Assembly (NCBI GenBank): GCA_005116745.1
Contig: SWDS01000001.1
Coordinates: forward strand, 248,001 to 312,000
Source of the DNA: Nitrospira sp.
Lineage (GTDB): Bacteria; Nitrospirota; Nitrospiria; Nitrospirales; Nitrospiraceae
DNA length: 64,000 nucleotides
Reading direction: 5' to 3'
Below the pieces are notes generated by a model. The model saw nothing but the letters and a program-made list of their open reading frames with translations. It ran no database searches and was not told the DNA's origin. Positions 15,240-24,643 of this stretch are shown piece by piece (positions within the stretch are counted from its first letter, which is position 1; each line of letters opens with the position of its first letter). Made by a program: the position numbers and the translations under genes.

Positions 15240-16169
15240 CTACGAAGCCTGAAGTGCGACAGCTGGATGAAGGTGAAGCGCATGTGCGATCGATCGCTTC
15301 CCTTCTCCTGAAGGGTCTGCGTTGAGAAGCACCCACTTCTCTGGTTGGGTCAGGATCTGCTGGACCAACCGCGTGTGGAGTGCATGTCCAGACCGGTCTG
15401 CAACGATGTGACCGATGAAGGGCATTCCCATAAGAGAAAAGTCACCGATCAGATCAAGGATTTTGTGGCGGACAAACTCATCGTCGAATCGGAGGCCGGA
15501 TTCGTTGACGACCCCATCATCCGACAGGACAATGGTGTTGTCCAGGGTTCCGCCTTTGCCGAGCCCGCGAGCCCACAAGGCTTGGACTTCGTACAGAAAC
15601 CCAAATGTCCTGGCTTCGGCGATCTCATTCTCAAACGCAATGGCGGAGCAATCATAGGCATAGCTCTGCGTGTTGATCAGAGGATGTTCATAGTGAATGG
15701 AGTAGGTGATCTTCGGGGTGGGGGACGGCTCGATCCGAACACGCTTCGAACCCTCGGCCACTTCGATCGGCGCCATAATCTTAAGAAACGCCTGCTTCCG
15801 ATTCTGAGGGACAATACCGACGGATTGAATCAGCCGGACGAAGGGCGCGGCGCTTCCATCCATGACCGGAACTTCGCTTGCCGATACATCGACGAAGACA
15901 TTGTCGACGTGAAGACCTGACAGCGCCGAGAGCAGATGCTCAATGGTTTGAACTTGGAACCCATTGCCGCTGATGGCTGTGCACAATTCGGTTGGGATGC
16001 GATGTCTAATGGAGGCCGAAAGATGCGCATCAACGTTCGTTTTGCGATTGACAAAAACCACGCCGGTGTCAGGGGGGGCAGGCCGCAGCGTAATCGACGC
16101 CGACTGGCCAGAGTGGAGTCCCACACCAGAACAGGTTACTGCCGATGCCAAAGTTTGTTGATTGCGCAC
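15240..16169 (-). CDS. lpxC: UDP-3-O-acyl-N-acetylglucosamine deacetylase
   Basis: The product is 309 aa from the GTG at 16169, which has GGGAGG 4 bases upstream; the frame is open further upstream, but the family starts at the conserved NQQTLASAVTCSGVGLHSG. Zinc ligands are visible in TIEHLLSALSG and HKILDLIGD, and the catalytic His is in GHALHTRLV. LpxC carries out the first committed step of lipid A synthesis in the cytoplasm, which shows that the organism makes an LPS-type outer membrane. The length matches the family's 305 aa. It is convergent with the HARE-HTH unit. Confidence 0.96.
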   Translation of the reverse strand: MRNQQTLASAVTCSGVGLHSGQSASITLRPAPPDTGVVFVNRKTNVDAHLSASIRHRIPTELCTAISGNGFQVQTIEHLLSALSGLHVDNVFVDVSASEVPVMDGSAAPFVRLIQSVGIVPQNRKQAFLKIMAPIEVAEGSKRVRIEPSPTPKITYSIHYEHPLINTQSYAYDCSAIAFENEIAEARTFGFLYEVQALWARGLGKGGTLDNTIVLSDDGVVNESGLRFDDEFVRHKILDLIGDFSLMGMPFIGHIVADRSGHALHTRLVQQILTQPEKWVLLNADPSGEGKRSIAHALHLHPAVALQAS

Positions 16170-16504
16170 AAGTCCTCCCTTATAGAGACAAATGCTTAAA
16201 CATGATAATCTCATTTCAACACAAAGCAATTCATATGCCTGCGCGATATGCATATAAGATGTTGTTATTAATATATTATGTGCGACACGTTTTGGAATAT
16301 AACTGTATCTAAAAAGGCACAACTGTGTTTTTTCAGAAAGAGTCAATCGGAATAATGAAGATTCGGTACGCACAATTGCGCCAGCCCAGCAATGTTGCTT
16401 CGGGTGCTGCGTGGATGGTGTTCAGGCAACTCTAAAAAGGTGGAAGCAGTCGGTTCTGTCCCCCGAGTGATGCCGCCGCTTGATCATCGTCTGGCAGTAT
16501 GAGT
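16170..16504. other. Gene-free stretch upstream of lpxC
   Basis: The part 16190-16340 is clearly AT-rich compared with its surroundings and should hold the lpxC promoter on the minus strand, although I cannot assign -35 and -10 boxes with confidence. The remainder (16340-16504) is ordinary in composition. I see no coding potential or repeats. Confidence 0.4.
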
Positions 16505-16915
16505 CTACGTGGAAGAGGCTATTAAAGCAGGGTGGATCGCCCATGTAAAGGGCCGCGATCCTGCCTCATGCCGCATTGGTTTGTGACCTGGCATCGTCAT
16601 GTCACGTTCTGAATCTGCCTCATATTCGGTCACCACACGAGTGAACACGATGGCCAATCGTTTTGCTGCAAAGGGATTGAGCATAATACGGCAGGTCAGC
16701 TGAACGTGGATGTTTGCCTGGCCGCGCTCCCACACATTATTCACGCCAAAAGCCAGGCACCACTCTTCGCGAGTTGAAGACACATTACATACGTTTGCAT
16801 AGGAGCTCTGCAGGTTCGACACATCGAACTGAACTGTCGGAGTGGTATTGGCTCGATCGAGAAGGGATGGCGACAGGCAAGCCCGTTGAATTCCCTGTTG
16901 GTCCGTCTGTTTCAT
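16505..16915 (-). CDS. DUF3467-family protein
   Basis: The product is 136 aa from the ATG at 16915, which has AAGGAG 6 bases upstream. Residues about 28-105 match the DUF3467 pattern. A start VQFDVSNLQSSYANVCNVSS is followed by EEWCLAFGVNN and a strand of the form VQLTCRIMLNPFAAKRLA, and then TRVVTEYE. The family is small and cytoplasmic with no defined biochemistry; members are often near secretion, chaperone or surface genes. The C-terminal 30 residues are variable. It is divergent from the first giant surface-protein gene. Confidence 0.75.
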   Translation of the reverse strand: MKQTDQQGIQRACLSPSLLDRANTTPTVQFDVSNLQSSYANVCNVSSTREEWCLAFGVNNVWERGQANIHVQLTCRIMLNPFAAKRLAIVFTRVVTEYEADSERDMTMPGHKPMRHEAGSRPFTWAIHPALIASST

Positions 16916-17213
16916 AAGAATCTCCTTGCTGAATGGATGAACCCGTCGCAACTAAGAGGGCTGTCCTGGTCTGAGCGCATTTTCTAACTGCCATGCTGCA
17001 AACCACCGCGCCACGATCGACACGCTGGTTGTTGGGAACATCGTGGAGTTGGCGGTGTCCCCTTCTCTCTCCAACATATCGGACAAGAATGCATGCTTTG
17101 TCACATTCTGCCGCCCGCCGTGAATTACCCCGGAGGGCGGTATAAGCGCCTTGTAAGAAAGGGGAATTTGCTTCGTCAACGGGCACCTGCCTTGTTAACG
17201 TCTTGAGTAACTC
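16916..17213. other. Intergenic region between DUF3467 gene and giant gene 1
   Basis: This region must hold divergent promoters. It contains a block (17155-17175, AAGAAAGGGGAATTTGCTTC onward) that recurs almost unchanged upstream of giant gene 2 (35031-35051). A 75-codon open frame on the minus strand (16952-17179) has no recognised domain and I do not annotate it. Confidence 0.5.
17155..17175 (+). promoter_or_regulatory. Conserved leader block upstream of giant gene 1
   Basis: AAGAAAGGGGAATTTGCTTC plus the next base matches 35031-35051 at all but two positions, while the sequence between this block and the coding start has diverged more. Its distance to the homologous coding start is similar in both genes (about 60-66 bases). 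It may be a shared promoter element or leader regulatory site. Confidence 0.5.
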
Positions 17214-20200
17214 GTGAACCGAGGTCTGCTCCCTACCGTGAGACTACTACGGAGACGCAAGAAGAGCGAGGTGAAGCCTGCCTGCGGGCAGCGGCCGACT
17301 TCTGTATACGGGAGTCCGTCCTTCCCTACATACGGCGCTTCCTGGTTTGCGCTCGAATCGCGGATCATGTTCGACGGCGCAGGTGAGGCGACGCTCAGCA
17401 CCGTCACCACCGATCAACTAGCCCAGAGCCAAGCCGAAACATCTCTCTCCGCCGATGACGCGACAACATCTAATACACCACCCGCTGCGGCACCCACAGG
17501 TGAGCCACAGTTCAACTCTAACGACCAAGCCTTATTTGATGCGCTGGCAGCGTACGATACGTCAGCAGCCCGCCAGGAAATCGTGTTTCTTTCTCCTAGC
17601 GTGCGCGATTACCACAAACTCCTCGATGGCATCAGCCCCAATGTCGAAGTCTTCGTCCTCGATCCGACTCGCGACGGGGTGGAACAGATGGCGGAGGTGC
17701 TCGTCGGTCGCACTGGCGTCGACGCCATTCACATCATCTCCCATGGAAGCCAGGCTGAACTGACCCTCGGCAGTGCAAGACTGACGCTCGAGGCCATGAA
17801 CGGCGCCTATGCCGACGAACTTGCGGCGATCGGCCAATCCCTCAGCGAGAAGGCCGATCTATTGATCTATGGCTGCACCTTCGGCCAGGGCGAGCTCGGC
17901 GGGAATGCAGCTACCCGGCTGGCTCAATTGACAGGCGCCGATGTAGCCGCAAGCGTCGACCTCACCGGCCATGCTGATTTAGGCGGGGATTGGGACCTGG
18001 AATATTCGGTTGGGTCCATAGAAACGGGAGTCACCTTCAGCTCTGACGCGCGACAGAACTGGGTCGGTGTGCTACCAGGCTTGACGTCTACGGGAGAATT
18101 CACGGTCAACGATCCTTCCGGGAACGATGAGGAAACTAGCGGGCCGGTACGAGGCGCCGAACGGGCTGTCGATATCGCATCCAATGGTGATTACGTCGTG
18201 GTGTGGACGGACGAGACTACAGGCGACAAAGTGTTTGCGAAAGTCTTGGACAAAGACGGCAATGCGAAGGTCGCGCAATTTCAAGTCAACACGGGTGGCG
18301 TGAACAACCGATGGGCCGATGTGGCTGTAGACGACAGCGGGAACTTTGTGGTCACGTGGACGAGGAGTAGCGACGTGTACATGCGGCGCTTCTTAGCCAA
18401 CGGCACGGCTGTCGATGGCGCAGACGTGCAAGTCAATACCACGACTTCCAACACTCAGCACAATTCGTCAGTCAACATGAACGACACCGGCGATTTCGTG
18501 ATCGCCTGGGAAGGTAACGGCGGCGCCGATGAAGGCATCTTCGTTCGACAGGGGAGCTTCGGCGGCGGGCTGATTGGCAGCGATATCGCGGTCGATACTG
18601 CCGCAGCTGCGCAAGATCCGTCGGTGGGAATTGCCGACTCGGGCAACTTCGTCGTGGCGTGGGATGATGGCAACGGAGATGTCTTCTTCCAACGATATAA
18701 CAGTGCTGGAACTCCACAAACCAGCGGTCAAGTTGATGGAGCTTTTCAGTCCAACGCGGGGGGAGCCGCTGTGGATATGAGTGGCGATGGCCGATTCACG
18801 GTGGCCTATCGAGCCACCGGATTGGGGCTCGGTGTCTATGCCAGACAATTTGACGCAGCCGGAACTCCGCTCTTCTTTCCCCTGCTGGTCAACACGACGT
18901 TTGCAAACGATCAGACCAATCCCTCGGTGAGCATGGATGATTCAGGCGACTTTATTGTCGTGTGGGAAGGACATGGGGATCAAGCCGCAAACGTTGATGC
19001 CAACGGAGTCTTCGGACAGAAATTCGCCTCCACCGGGACAAGAATCGGCAGTGAATTCTTGGTCAACCAAACCACCGCCAACGTGCAGGACCGTGCCTCG
19101 GTGGCCATGCTGGACTCAAATAACTTCGTGGTCGTGTGGACCGGCAGCGACGGAGCACAAACCGATGTCTTCGCACGGCAATTTGGCACCGCCGTTAATA
19201 CCCCGCCCACGTTGGACCTGGATGCCAACAACAGTTCCGGGGCTACGGGCAATAACTACCTGTTCACGTTCACCGAGGGTGCTGCCGCCACCGCGATCGC
19301 CGATACCGACACCGATCTCGTGGATGCCGACAGCCCCACCTTTGCGTCGGTGACCCTGGCCGTCAGTGGCCTGTTGGACGGCAATGCCGAGACCCTTGTG
19401 CTGGATGGCGATACATTTGCGCTGGCCACTGCGGTAGCCGGCCAAAATACGACCGGCGGGAATTACCACGTGGTGGTCACAACTGGCGCCGGCACCGCCG
19501 CCCTCACCATCACCAAACAGGGCGGCGGAACCTTTTCGGAAGTCGAGACAGAGACCCTCATCGAGGCCATTCAATATCGGCATACGGATACGAGCGCCCC
19601 TACCGACGGCGACCGCCTGATCGACGTGACGGTTAACGATGGCGCCTTGGACAGTGCCATCGCCCGCACCACGATCAATGTGAATCCGATGAACGATGCG
19701 CCGGTGGTGACGGCCCCAGGTGCCGCCTTGTCGGCGACCGAACAGGTCGGCTTGACCATCCACGGCACCGGGTTCGGCGTGAGCGACGTTGATGCCGGAG
19801 GCGGCAGTGCAACGGCCACGCTCAATGTCGGCGAAGGGACGCTCACAGCGGTGGCTGGCACCTCAGGGGTGACCATCGTCGGGGGCAACGGCACGGGGAC
19901 CGTGACCCTGTCTGGCACGATCGCTCAGATCAATAATTTACTCACTGGCGGTGGGACCGGCACCATTACGTACCTGAATGGGCTCAATGCTCCGAGCGCC
20001 TCGACCACGTTGACCGTGACCGTGAACGACCAGGGCAATACGGGGGCTGACCCCGGGCTGACAGGAACCGGCACCACGGAAGAAGGGAGCAATTCAGTCG
20101 CCATCAATCTGAGCGCCGTGAACGACGATCCAACCAACGTCGGCTCCTTGCCCACCGACGTCACCGTGACCGAAGACGTCCTGAGTAATGTGGATCTCTC

Positions 20201-21917
20201 CCTGATCGACCTCAGTGATGTCGATGCAGGAGGCGGCAATCTGACCGTGACGCTGACAACGGCAACCGGGGGCAACCTGACCGCAGTCTCAGGCGGCGGT
20301 GTCACCGTGGCTGGTTCGGGAACCGGGGTCCTCACTCTGACAAGCACTCACGCGAACCTGAACACCTATCTCAATAGTGCCGCCAACGTGCAATACCTGC
20401 ATGGGACGGCAAACACGAACGGTAACAACGCCGATACGATCACCGTTCAGGTCAGCGACAACGGCAACACCGGCAGCGGAGGAGGCGGCACCCTAAGCCT
20501 CGGCACCGTGAATGTGGACATCACGGCGCAGAACGATGCGCCGACGATCACGGCGCTGGCGGATCAGACGATCCCCGAAGACGGGACGACGGGGGCGCTG
20601 GCCTTTAGCGTGAGCGATGTGGAGACGGCGGCGGGGAGCCTGACGGTGACGGCGGTGAGCAGCAACACCACCGTTATTCCCAACGGCAACCTGACCTTGG
20701 TGAACCTGGGGGGCGGCAACTGGACCATCGCGGCGACGCCGGCCCTGAACCAGACTGGCGGGCCGGTGACGATCACAGTGACGGTGAGCGATGGGACGAC
20801 CAGCACCAACGAGACCTTTGATGTGACCGTGACGGCGCAGAACGACGCGCCGGTCATCTCCAGTAACGGCGGAGGTGCCACGGCAGTGGTCAACGTCGCT
20901 GAAAACCAGGCTGCTGCTACCACGATCACCAGCGTGGATGTCGACGGGGGCGTGCCTATGTATTCGATCGTCGGAGGGGCCGACGCCACCCTGTTCACGC
21001 TCCATGCGACAACCGGCGCGCTGACCTTCAACAACGCGCCGGATTTCGAGGCCCCCCTCGACGCAGGGGCGAACAATGTCTACGAAGTCACCGTTCAAGT
21101 CGCCGACGGCAGCGGCGGCACCGACATCCAGGCTCTCAGTATCGTGGTCACAGACGTCAATGAGGGTCTACCGCCACCCCCGCCGATTCCTCCAAGCCTC
21201 GTGCCACAGCCTCCAGCCCCTCCATCCGGAGCGGGACCTCTTCCTGCTGGATCGCCCCCGTCATCTCCGGTCGTTGTCCCTGCGCCGGCCAGTTCGAAGC
21301 CGAATTCCGAGGTTCCTTTTGTTCCTGTTCCGCTTGGCAATGATCCAGATGGCACCGCGCGGCTATCTTCGGAGATGCCTGGTGCTCCCCAGCCCAAAGG
21401 GTTAAACACGCCCGCGCCTTCGATTCAGTTCATGCGCGAGATCAGAGGCTATGTGGAAGCGGGGGTTGCTCCGCGTATGTACCAGGCCGATAAGGAGGTT
21501 CCGAGGGCCTTCGACGGACAAACCCTTGAGAAAACGTCGACAGGGCTCAGCGAGGCCTTTCGCCAGAGCCTCGGGGTCGTCGAGGAGGATCTACGACGTG
21601 CCACGGACATGTCTGAGAGCAGCCTGAAATTCGCCGTTGGGGTGACGAACTTGGGTGGGGTCAGTCTTACGGCCGGTGTCATTGCCTGGCTGCTGCGTAG
21701 CGGGGCGCTGCTGGCCAGTTTGGCTGCCACTCTGCCTGCTTGGCGGCACTTCGATCCACTCCCCGTCGTCCTCACCAGCGATCGAACGCGGCGTAGGAGC
21801 ACAGCGGATACAGTCGTCGCTGCCGATCGAGAAAATAAGCAATTCCGCGGGCTCAGAGACCTCCTGGATAAGAAAGGAGACACGGGGCGCTCCGAGGGTG
21901 AAGGTAGGGAAGGATGA
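17214..21917 (+). CDS. Giant surface/secreted protein 1: LEPR-type motif, DUF4347, beta repeats, C-terminal membrane segment
   Basis: The product is 1567 aa from a GTG without a clear ribosome binding site. The order of parts is as follows. A basic N-terminus leads to the LEPRxxFDGA-like motif LESRIMFDGAG (48-58). DUF4347 (about 120-290) follows, with ISHG (His177) and IYGC (Cys221). Seven repeats of the form GDFVVVW...VFARQF run from about 320 to 660. Cadherin-like/VCBS-like modules, each opening with NDAP, run from about 690 to 1315. A Pro/Ser-rich linker reaches about 1410. A hydrophobic segment (about 1478-1509) precedes the motif PAWRHFDPLPV and a basic tail ending in ENKQFRGL. There is no classical signal peptide. 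The stop overlaps the kinase gene as ATGA. It is probably an exported adhesin or biofilm protein handled by the TolC/HlyD/M50 operon; that link is inferred from context. Confidence 0.85.
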   Translation: MNRGLLPTVRLLRRRKKSEVKPACGQRPTSVYGSPSFPTYGASWFALESRIMFDGAGEATLSTVTTDQLAQSQAETSLSADDATTSNTPPAAAPTGEPQFNSNDQALFDALAAYDTSAARQEIVFLSPSVRDYHKLLDGISPNVEVFVLDPTRDGVEQMAEVLVGRTGVDAIHIISHGSQAELTLGSARLTLEAMNGAYADELAAIGQSLSEKADLLIYGCTFGQGELGGNAATRLAQLTGADVAASVDLTGHADLGGDWDLEYSVGSIETGVTFSSDARQNWVGVLPGLTSTGEFTVNDPSGNDEETSGPVRGAERAVDIASNGDYVVVWTDETTGDKVFAKVLDKDGNAKVAQFQVNTGGVNNRWADVAVDDSGNFVVTWTRSSDVYMRRFLANGTAVDGADVQVNTTTSNTQHNSSVNMNDTGDFVIAWEGNGGADEGIFVRQGSFGGGLIGSDIAVDTAAAAQDPSVGIADSGNFVVAWDDGNGDVFFQRYNSAGTPQTSGQVDGAFQSNAGGAAVDMSGDGRFTVAYRATGLGLGVYARQFDAAGTPLFFPLLVNTTFANDQTNPSVSMDDSGDFIVVWEGHGDQAANVDANGVFGQKFASTGTRIGSEFLVNQTTANVQDRASVAMLDSNNFVVVWTGSDGAQTDVFARQFGTAVNTPPTLDLDANNSSGATGNNYLFTFTEGAAATAIADTDTDLVDADSPTFASVTLAVSGLLDGNAETLVLDGDTFALATAVAGQNTTGGNYHVVVTTGAGTAALTITKQGGGTFSEVETETLIEAIQYRHTDTSAPTDGDRLIDVTVNDGALDSAIARTTINVNPMNDAPVVTAPGAALSATEQVGLTIHGTGFGVSDVDAGGGSATATLNVGEGTLTAVAGTSGVTIVGGNGTGTVTLSGTIAQINNLLTGGGTGTITYLNGLNAPSASTTLTVTVNDQGNTGADPGLTGTGTTEEGSNSVAINLSAVNDDPTNVGSLPTDVTVTEDVLSNVDLSLIDLSDVDAGGGNLTVTLTTATGGNLTAVSGGGVTVAGSGTGVLTLTSTHANLNTYLNSAANVQYLHGTANTNGNNADTITVQVSDNGNTGSGGGGTLSLGTVNVDITAQNDAPTITALADQTIPEDGTTGALAFSVSDVETAAGSLTVTAVSSNTTVIPNGNLTLVNLGGGNWTIAATPALNQTGGPVTITVTVSDGTTSTNETFDVTVTAQNDAPVISSNGGGATAVVNVAENQAAATTITSVDVDGGVPMYSIVGGADATLFTLHATTGALTFNNAPDFEAPLDAGANNVYEVTVQVADGSGGTDIQALSIVVTDVNEGLPPPPPIPPSLVPQPPAPPSGAGPLPAGSPPSSPVVVPAPASSKPNSEVPFVPVPLGNDPDGTARLSSEMPGAPQPKGLNTPAPSIQFMREIRGYVEAGVAPRMYQADKEVPRAFDGQTLEKTSTGLSEAFRQSLGVVEEDLRRATDMSESSLKFAVGVTNLGGVSLTAGVIAWLLRSGALLASLAATLPAWRHFDPLPVVLTSDRTRRRSTADTVVAADRENKQFRGLRDLLDKKGDTGRSEGEGREG

Positions 21918-23830
21918 AGAATTTCGGCCCCCTCATGCGGATCAGCTTCAGCCTGACGTGCCTGACTCTCGGCATCGTACTAACCGGCGACACGTTGGTC
22001 GGATTGTCGTCCGGTTCACTCAGCGCGACTGCGGAGTATCGCAAAACGCTTTCCGAAGCCCTCGCGGTCCAGTACTCCCATCTCGCTGGGCGAAATCATT
22101 CCGACACCATCCAAGCTGGATTGGACCTCCTCATCGAACGAAACCCGCAAATTCTGTCGGCCGCCATTCAACTGGCTTCCAGCGGGACGTTCGCCCAAGC
22201 TGGAGATCACCAGCGGCATTGGACGCAGATCGAAGGTGGCCACTCCTCGATCGATCACATTCAAGTTCCGATTTTCAAAGGTGATGCCCCTTGGGGGACC
22301 CTACAGATTGCCTTCCAGCCGGTTGCCGAATTGGAGAATCCCTGGTCCTTCGTCCATCCCTGGAGCCGCTTAATCCTGTTCGTCGCGTTTGGGGGCTTCG
22401 TCAGCTACCTGCTATTCATTAAACGCACGCTTCGCCACCTAGACCCGTCCGCTGTGATTCCGTCACGGGTCAAGCATGCGCTGGACGTGCTGGCCCAAGG
22501 GGTCGTGATGCTGGATGGACACGGGTCCATTGTCCTTGCCAATACCGCGTTTGCGAAGGGGGTGGGCTTGCCCTTGAACGATCTGATCGGCTCGACCTTA
22601 TCTCGACTGGCCTGGGTTCCGGCTACGCCATCTCCCGAGCCGTCGAGCGAGCCCTGGACCATGGCGTTGAATACCAGAACCGCCCAGACGGACGTGCGGA
22701 TGGTGCTGGCCGATTCGTCGGGCAAGTCTCGACACTTCCTCGTCAGCAGCGCTCCGATTGTCGACGAGAGCGAGCGGCTGCGCGGGGCAGTGGTATCATT
22801 TGATGACGTCACACAACTGGAAGAAGCCAATGTCGCGCTCGGCGGCGCGGTGAAGGAACTGGAACGATCGCATGCGCAAATCGTGAATCAAAATTCGGAG
22901 CTTGATCGCACCAACCAGTCACTGGTCGTTGAGATTGATGAGCGGAAGAAGGCTGAATCAGAGCGGGAGGTGCTCAACCGCCGTCTGCAGGAAGCCTCAC
23001 GGCGGATCGGTATGGCCGAGGTGGCAGCCTCCGTACTGCACAACGTAGGAAACGTGCTGAACAGCGTCAACGTGTCGGTCGGCCTGATTCAGAAAACCCT
23101 TGAGCGGACCCCCGTCGGCAAGCTCGGTCGCATCGGACAAATGTTCCAAGATCACATGAACGACCTGAGCCTCTATCTGACCCAAGATGAGAAGGGCAAA
23201 CAAATTCCCTCCTATGTGGTGAAGCTGGCCGACCAACTGAACACCAATTTCACCGGCATCAATAAGGAGCTCGACTCTCTCGATCACAACATTGATCATA
23301 TCCGGCGAATCATTATGGCTCAACAAGGCCATGCAAAGACCCAAATCCTCCTGGAACAAATTCAGTTGACGGATGTTCTCGAACAAGCTTTGGCCATTAA
23401 TCGGGACAGCCTGGAAAAGGCCGGCATCACTGTCGTGCGTGAATACGCAGAGCTACCGGCTACGATGTGTGACCGGCATCAGGTCCTTCAAATTATGGTC
23501 AACCTGATCAACAATTCGATCTATGCCATGCAGGCCGTGCCCGATCGCTCCCATCGCCTGACGGTGACGATCGGGTATCATTCTGGAAGCCGCGAGCGAG
23601 TACAGATTCAGGTACATGACACGGGCATAGGTATCACGCCGGATAATTTCAAGCACCTATTTACACAAGGCTTTACGACGCGCGAGGAAGGACAGGGGTT
23701 AGGCCTTCACAGTTCATCCTTAGCAGCTAAATTGCTCGGAGGGGTCCTGTCCGCTAGGAGCGAGGGCGAGGGGTTGGGAGCCACGTTCACGCTGGATTTG
23801 CCACTTACTCAAGCCACCCTGGCGGCCTGA
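21914..23830 (+). CDS. Membrane sensor histidine kinase, PAS-containing (cassette 1)
   Basis: The product is 638 aa. A first transmembrane helix (about 8-30), an extracytoplasmic segment (about 31-150) and a second helix (about 151-170) are followed by a PAS-like domain (about 185-305) and a coiled coil. The kinase core has an unusual H-box, VLHNVGNVLNSV (His376), and ATPase boxes NLINNSIYAM, DTGIGI and GQGLGLHSS. This HNVGNVLNS subgroup differs from the standard SHELRTP H-box. The ATG overlaps the stop of giant gene 1 (ATGA), implying translational coupling. The periplasmic segment could sense the giant protein or its processing. The cognate receiver protein follows 29 bp downstream. Confidence 0.93.
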   Translation: MKNFGPLMRISFSLTCLTLGIVLTGDTLVGLSSGSLSATAEYRKTLSEALAVQYSHLAGRNHSDTIQAGLDLLIERNPQILSAAIQLASSGTFAQAGDHQRHWTQIEGGHSSIDHIQVPIFKGDAPWGTLQIAFQPVAELENPWSFVHPWSRLILFVAFGGFVSYLLFIKRTLRHLDPSAVIPSRVKHALDVLAQGVVMLDGHGSIVLANTAFAKGVGLPLNDLIGSTLSRLAWVPATPSPEPSSEPWTMALNTRTAQTDVRMVLADSSGKSRHFLVSSAPIVDESERLRGAVVSFDDVTQLEEANVALGGAVKELERSHAQIVNQNSELDRTNQSLVVEIDERKKAESEREVLNRRLQEASRRIGMAEVAASVLHNVGNVLNSVNVSVGLIQKTLERTPVGKLGRIGQMFQDHMNDLSLYLTQDEKGKQIPSYVVKLADQLNTNFTGINKELDSLDHNIDHIRRIIMAQQGHAKTQILLEQIQLTDVLEQALAINRDSLEKAGITVVREYAELPATMCDRHQVLQIMVNLINNSIYAMQAVPDRSHRLTVTIGYHSGSRERVQIQVHDTGIGITPDNFKHLFTQGFTTREEGQGLGLHSSSLAAKLLGGVLSARSEGEGLGATFTLDLPLTQATLAA

Positions 23831-23859
23831 GCATGTAAAAAATGGAGGAAGGCATGGTT

Positions 23860-24543
23860 ATGGTTAAGGATAAGCACAAAATAACTCTAGAAAACCGTCG
23901 TATCCTGATCATCGACGATAATCTCAAAATTCACGAGGATTTCCGAAAAATCCTGGCCCCCGCCGCCGTCTGTGGCGAACTTGGTCAAATAGGGGCATCG
24001 TTGTTCGACGAGGAGCCGCAGGCAAATCATGATGTGGTCTTTGACTTACGGTTCGCCGATCAGGGCCAAGCCGGTTTGCACATGGTGGAGCAGTCCGTCG
24101 CTGCAAGGGCTCCGTATGCTGTGGCCTTCGTCGATATGCGTATGCCGCCCGGTTGGGACGGCCTCCTGACCATTGAGCAGATCTGGAAAGCCGATCCCAA
24201 TATCCAGGTTGTGATTTGCACGGCATTCTCCGACCATCCGTGGCGTGAAATCAGCGCAAGGCTTGGAAAAACCGACCGGCTGCTGATTCTCCGTAAACCG
24301 TTCGATGCGATCGAAGTGGAACAGTTGGCCGTCTCCTTAACCTGCAAGTGGGAGTTGTCCCAGCGGGCACAACTGCGGATCGATGGCATCAACGCGCTCG
24401 TCGACCTTCGATACAAAGAATTATTGGAGCGTAATGCGCAATTGAAAGGGGAAAATGAGCAGTTTCAAACGCTGAATGAACAGTTTCAACAATTCGTGAA
24501 AGAGTTACGGCGAACAGTCAACACCGAGGAGAGCTCCATTTGA
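23860..24543 (+). CDS. Response regulator with extended receiver and coiled-coil tail (cassette 1)
   Basis: The start is at the third in-frame ATG (23860), 7 bases after AAGG; ATGs at 23842 and 23854 are alternatives. The 227-aa product begins with the receiver [20 protein letters not shown]. An insertion of about 35 residues lies between helix 1 and strand 2. The receiver then has [13 protein letters not shown] (phospho-acceptor Asp) and LLILRKPFD (conserved Lys). A Gln/Glu-rich coiled coil follows and there is no DNA-binding domain, so output is probably by protein contact. Five other proteins in the window share this receiver type. Confidence 0.9.
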   Translation: MVKDKHKITLENRRILIIDDNLKIHEDFRKILAPAAVCGELGQIGASLFDEEPQANHDVVFDLRFADQGQAGLHMVEQSVAARAPYAVAFVDMRMPPGWDGLLTIEQIWKADPNIQVVICTAFSDHPWREISARLGKTDRLLILRKPFDAIEVEQLAVSLTCKWELSQRAQLRIDGINALVDLRYKELLERNAQLKGENEQFQTLNEQFQQFVKELRRTVNTEESSI

Positions 24544-24643
24544 GAGTTCATGCCGATTTCTGGCCCGCATGACTCGCAAGCCGTCTCCACGGCGATTCCA
24601 TGTGCACCTGCCGAAACATTCACAACGTGATGACGCTCGACAG

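Noticed and set aside
17155-17175. Sigma54 promoter before giant gene 1
   Set aside because: The TTTGCTT text resembles a -12 element, but no GG lies at the required distance upstream.
16952-17179. 75-codon open frame on the minus strand upstream of the DUF3467 gene
   Set aside because: No recognisable domain or strong ribosome binding site, and it covers the region where divergent promoters and the conserved leader should lie.
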